From: Candidatus Onthomorpha intestinigallinarum
GTDB taxonomy: Bacteria > Bacteroidota > Bacteroidia > Bacteroidales > P3
DNA length: 14,297 nucleotides
Direction of reading: 5' to 3'
Assembly: GCA_019114015.1 (NCBI GenBank)
Contig: DXGG01000012.1
Location: forward strand, 1-14,297
Below the pieces are notes generated by a model. That model had not been told where the DNA came from. It saw nothing but the letters and a program-made list of their open reading frames with translations, and did no database searches. The position numbers and the translations under genes were made by a program. The first letter of the stretch is position 1. Each line of letters starts with the position of its first letter. This document shows, one piece after another, positions 13,470 through 14,297 of this stretch.

Positions 13470-14297
13470 ATGAGGAAAATATTAATCTTTCTGTTATTAA
13501 TAAAATGCTCATTTACGTTTGCGCAAAATATTGATTTAACATCAGTAGATGAGTTTTTCAAAATAGTCGATTGCATTAAAAATGGCAAGGAGGTCAATAT
13601 GGAACAATGGCATCAGTTTGATAGTTCTGCTGCATATTCTATCTTTTCCGATTACAAAGACAATAGGATTAGCAATATAGTAAAGTCAACCATGCAGAGT
13701 GTTTTTGGGGATCTGAATAGAGATAAGGAATCAGAGAACCTCATTTCACTGGAATCATTGGTAAGAGCCAACTATGAAAAAATAAACGAGAATTACTTGA
13801 AAATAAAGGAATTTCGTCATAGCTATGACTTCGGATCATTGATTTCAAATGCAAAATCGAGACTCCAGTCTTTCTTGGGATGTGATAGTCTGGATGCATC
13901 GGTGAAATGGAAGCCTGTCTATTTCCTGTTTCTCAGTGCTGACGGAATGGATATGGACGATGCCATTGTGATTGATTTCAATCTGATTTATAAAATGACT
14001 GAAGAACAGAGAATCAATTTTCTGGCACACGAGTTCTTTCATGTATATAGAGGGCACTTTGAAAACCATGAGTTCAACTATGCAAATGACATCAACTTTG
14101 CGATTGATATGATAGCGAATGAGGGGATAGCTGACCAAATCGATAAATATATGGGTTATAGAGAATATTATTCGAGTATAATAGGTTCAAAAGAACTTGC
14201 TGAAGAATTTGTATCACTTTATAGTAAAGCTGAACAGGATATTACCACTCTTCAGACAATACTGTTACAGTATGCGGATAAACAAATAGATAAGAAT
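13470..14297 (+). CDS. Exported HExxH zinc metallopeptidase-like protein, 3' end outside the window
   Basis: The first 276 codons are present and the frame is open to the window end. A clear signal peptide (MRKILIFLLLIKCSFTFA, then Gln19) is followed by a helical region (about 22-135) and a zincin motif HEFFH (187-191). A second acidic motif NEGIADQID (217-225) puts Glu218 27 residues after the last motif His, a spacing and sequence like the third ligand of gluzincins. The layout recalls the family of putative zinc-dependent peptidases annotated as DUF5700 in Bacteroidetes, but I cannot confirm that. It is unlike the first zincin outside the motifs, so it is not a simple duplicate. It starts 46 bases after the hydrolase gene with no separate promoter box and only a weak ribosome site. 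The missing C-terminus could hold further domains. Confidence 0.82.
   Translation, partial: MRKILIFLLLIKCSFTFAQNIDLTSVDEFFKIVDCIKNGKEVNMEQWHQFDSSAAYSIFSDYKDNRISNIVKSTMQSVFGDLNRDKESENLISLESLVRANYEKINENYLKIKEFRHSYDFGSLISNAKSRLQSFLGCDSLDASVKWKPVYFLFLSADGMDMDDAIVIDFNLIYKMTEEQRINFLAHEFFHVYRGHFENHEFNYANDINFAIDMIANEGIADQIDKYMGYREYYSSIIGSKELAEEFVSLYSKAEQDITTLQTILLQYADKQIDKN

Overview
The window looks like a chromosome segment from a Bacteroidota (Bacteroidales-like) bacterium. The reasons are: promoter boxes of the Bacteroidetes form TAnnTTTG upstream of several genes; few strong Shine-Dalgarno sites; secreted proteins whose signal peptides end in A-Q or S-Q; a LysRS with the C-terminal extension seen in Bacteroides; and an N-terminal purM-like fragment of the Bacteroides type. 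I cannot name a genus. I see no rRNA, tRNA, CRISPR array, insertion sequence or phage gene.

Left block, minus strand (1-3412): lysS, then a membrane-anchored S41 carboxy-terminal processing protease, then the first 26 codons of a purM-like AIR synthase. Gaps are 12-16 bases, so this is one operon reading leftwards. It starts in a 204-base divergent intergenic region where the lysS promoter appears to interleave with the promoter of the next block.

Middle block, plus strand (3617-10342): a conserved-type hypothetical protein, guanylate kinase (gmk), a 209-aa protein that resembles a degenerate nucleotide-cyclase fold, and a SpoIIE/PP2C phosphatase with an extra C-terminal domain. These four are packed 3-9 bases apart. 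A second unit begins with its own TAnnTTTG box at 6907 and holds two overlapping secreted Sel1-repeat genes. A phosphoglucomutase/phosphomannomutase follows 41 bases later and may belong to the same unit.

Boundary (10343-10646): a 304-base gap with three inverted repeats, at least one terminator-like, and then a perfect TAnnTTTG box. In sampled 60-base lines GC falls from the mid-to-high 40s (%) in pgm to the mid-to-high 30s beyond it, consistent with a change from core to accessory DNA.

Right block, plus strand (10647-14297, running off the window): three genes for exported proteins. They are an HExxH zincin with a separate C-terminal domain, an esterase-D-like alpha/beta hydrolase fused to a TPR-like tail, and a second, different HExxH zincin cut by the window end. 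They share one visible promoter. This zincin-esterase-zincin cassette is the best candidate for an undescribed system here; the 209-aa/SpoIIE pair is the second. Neither function can be proved from sequence alone.
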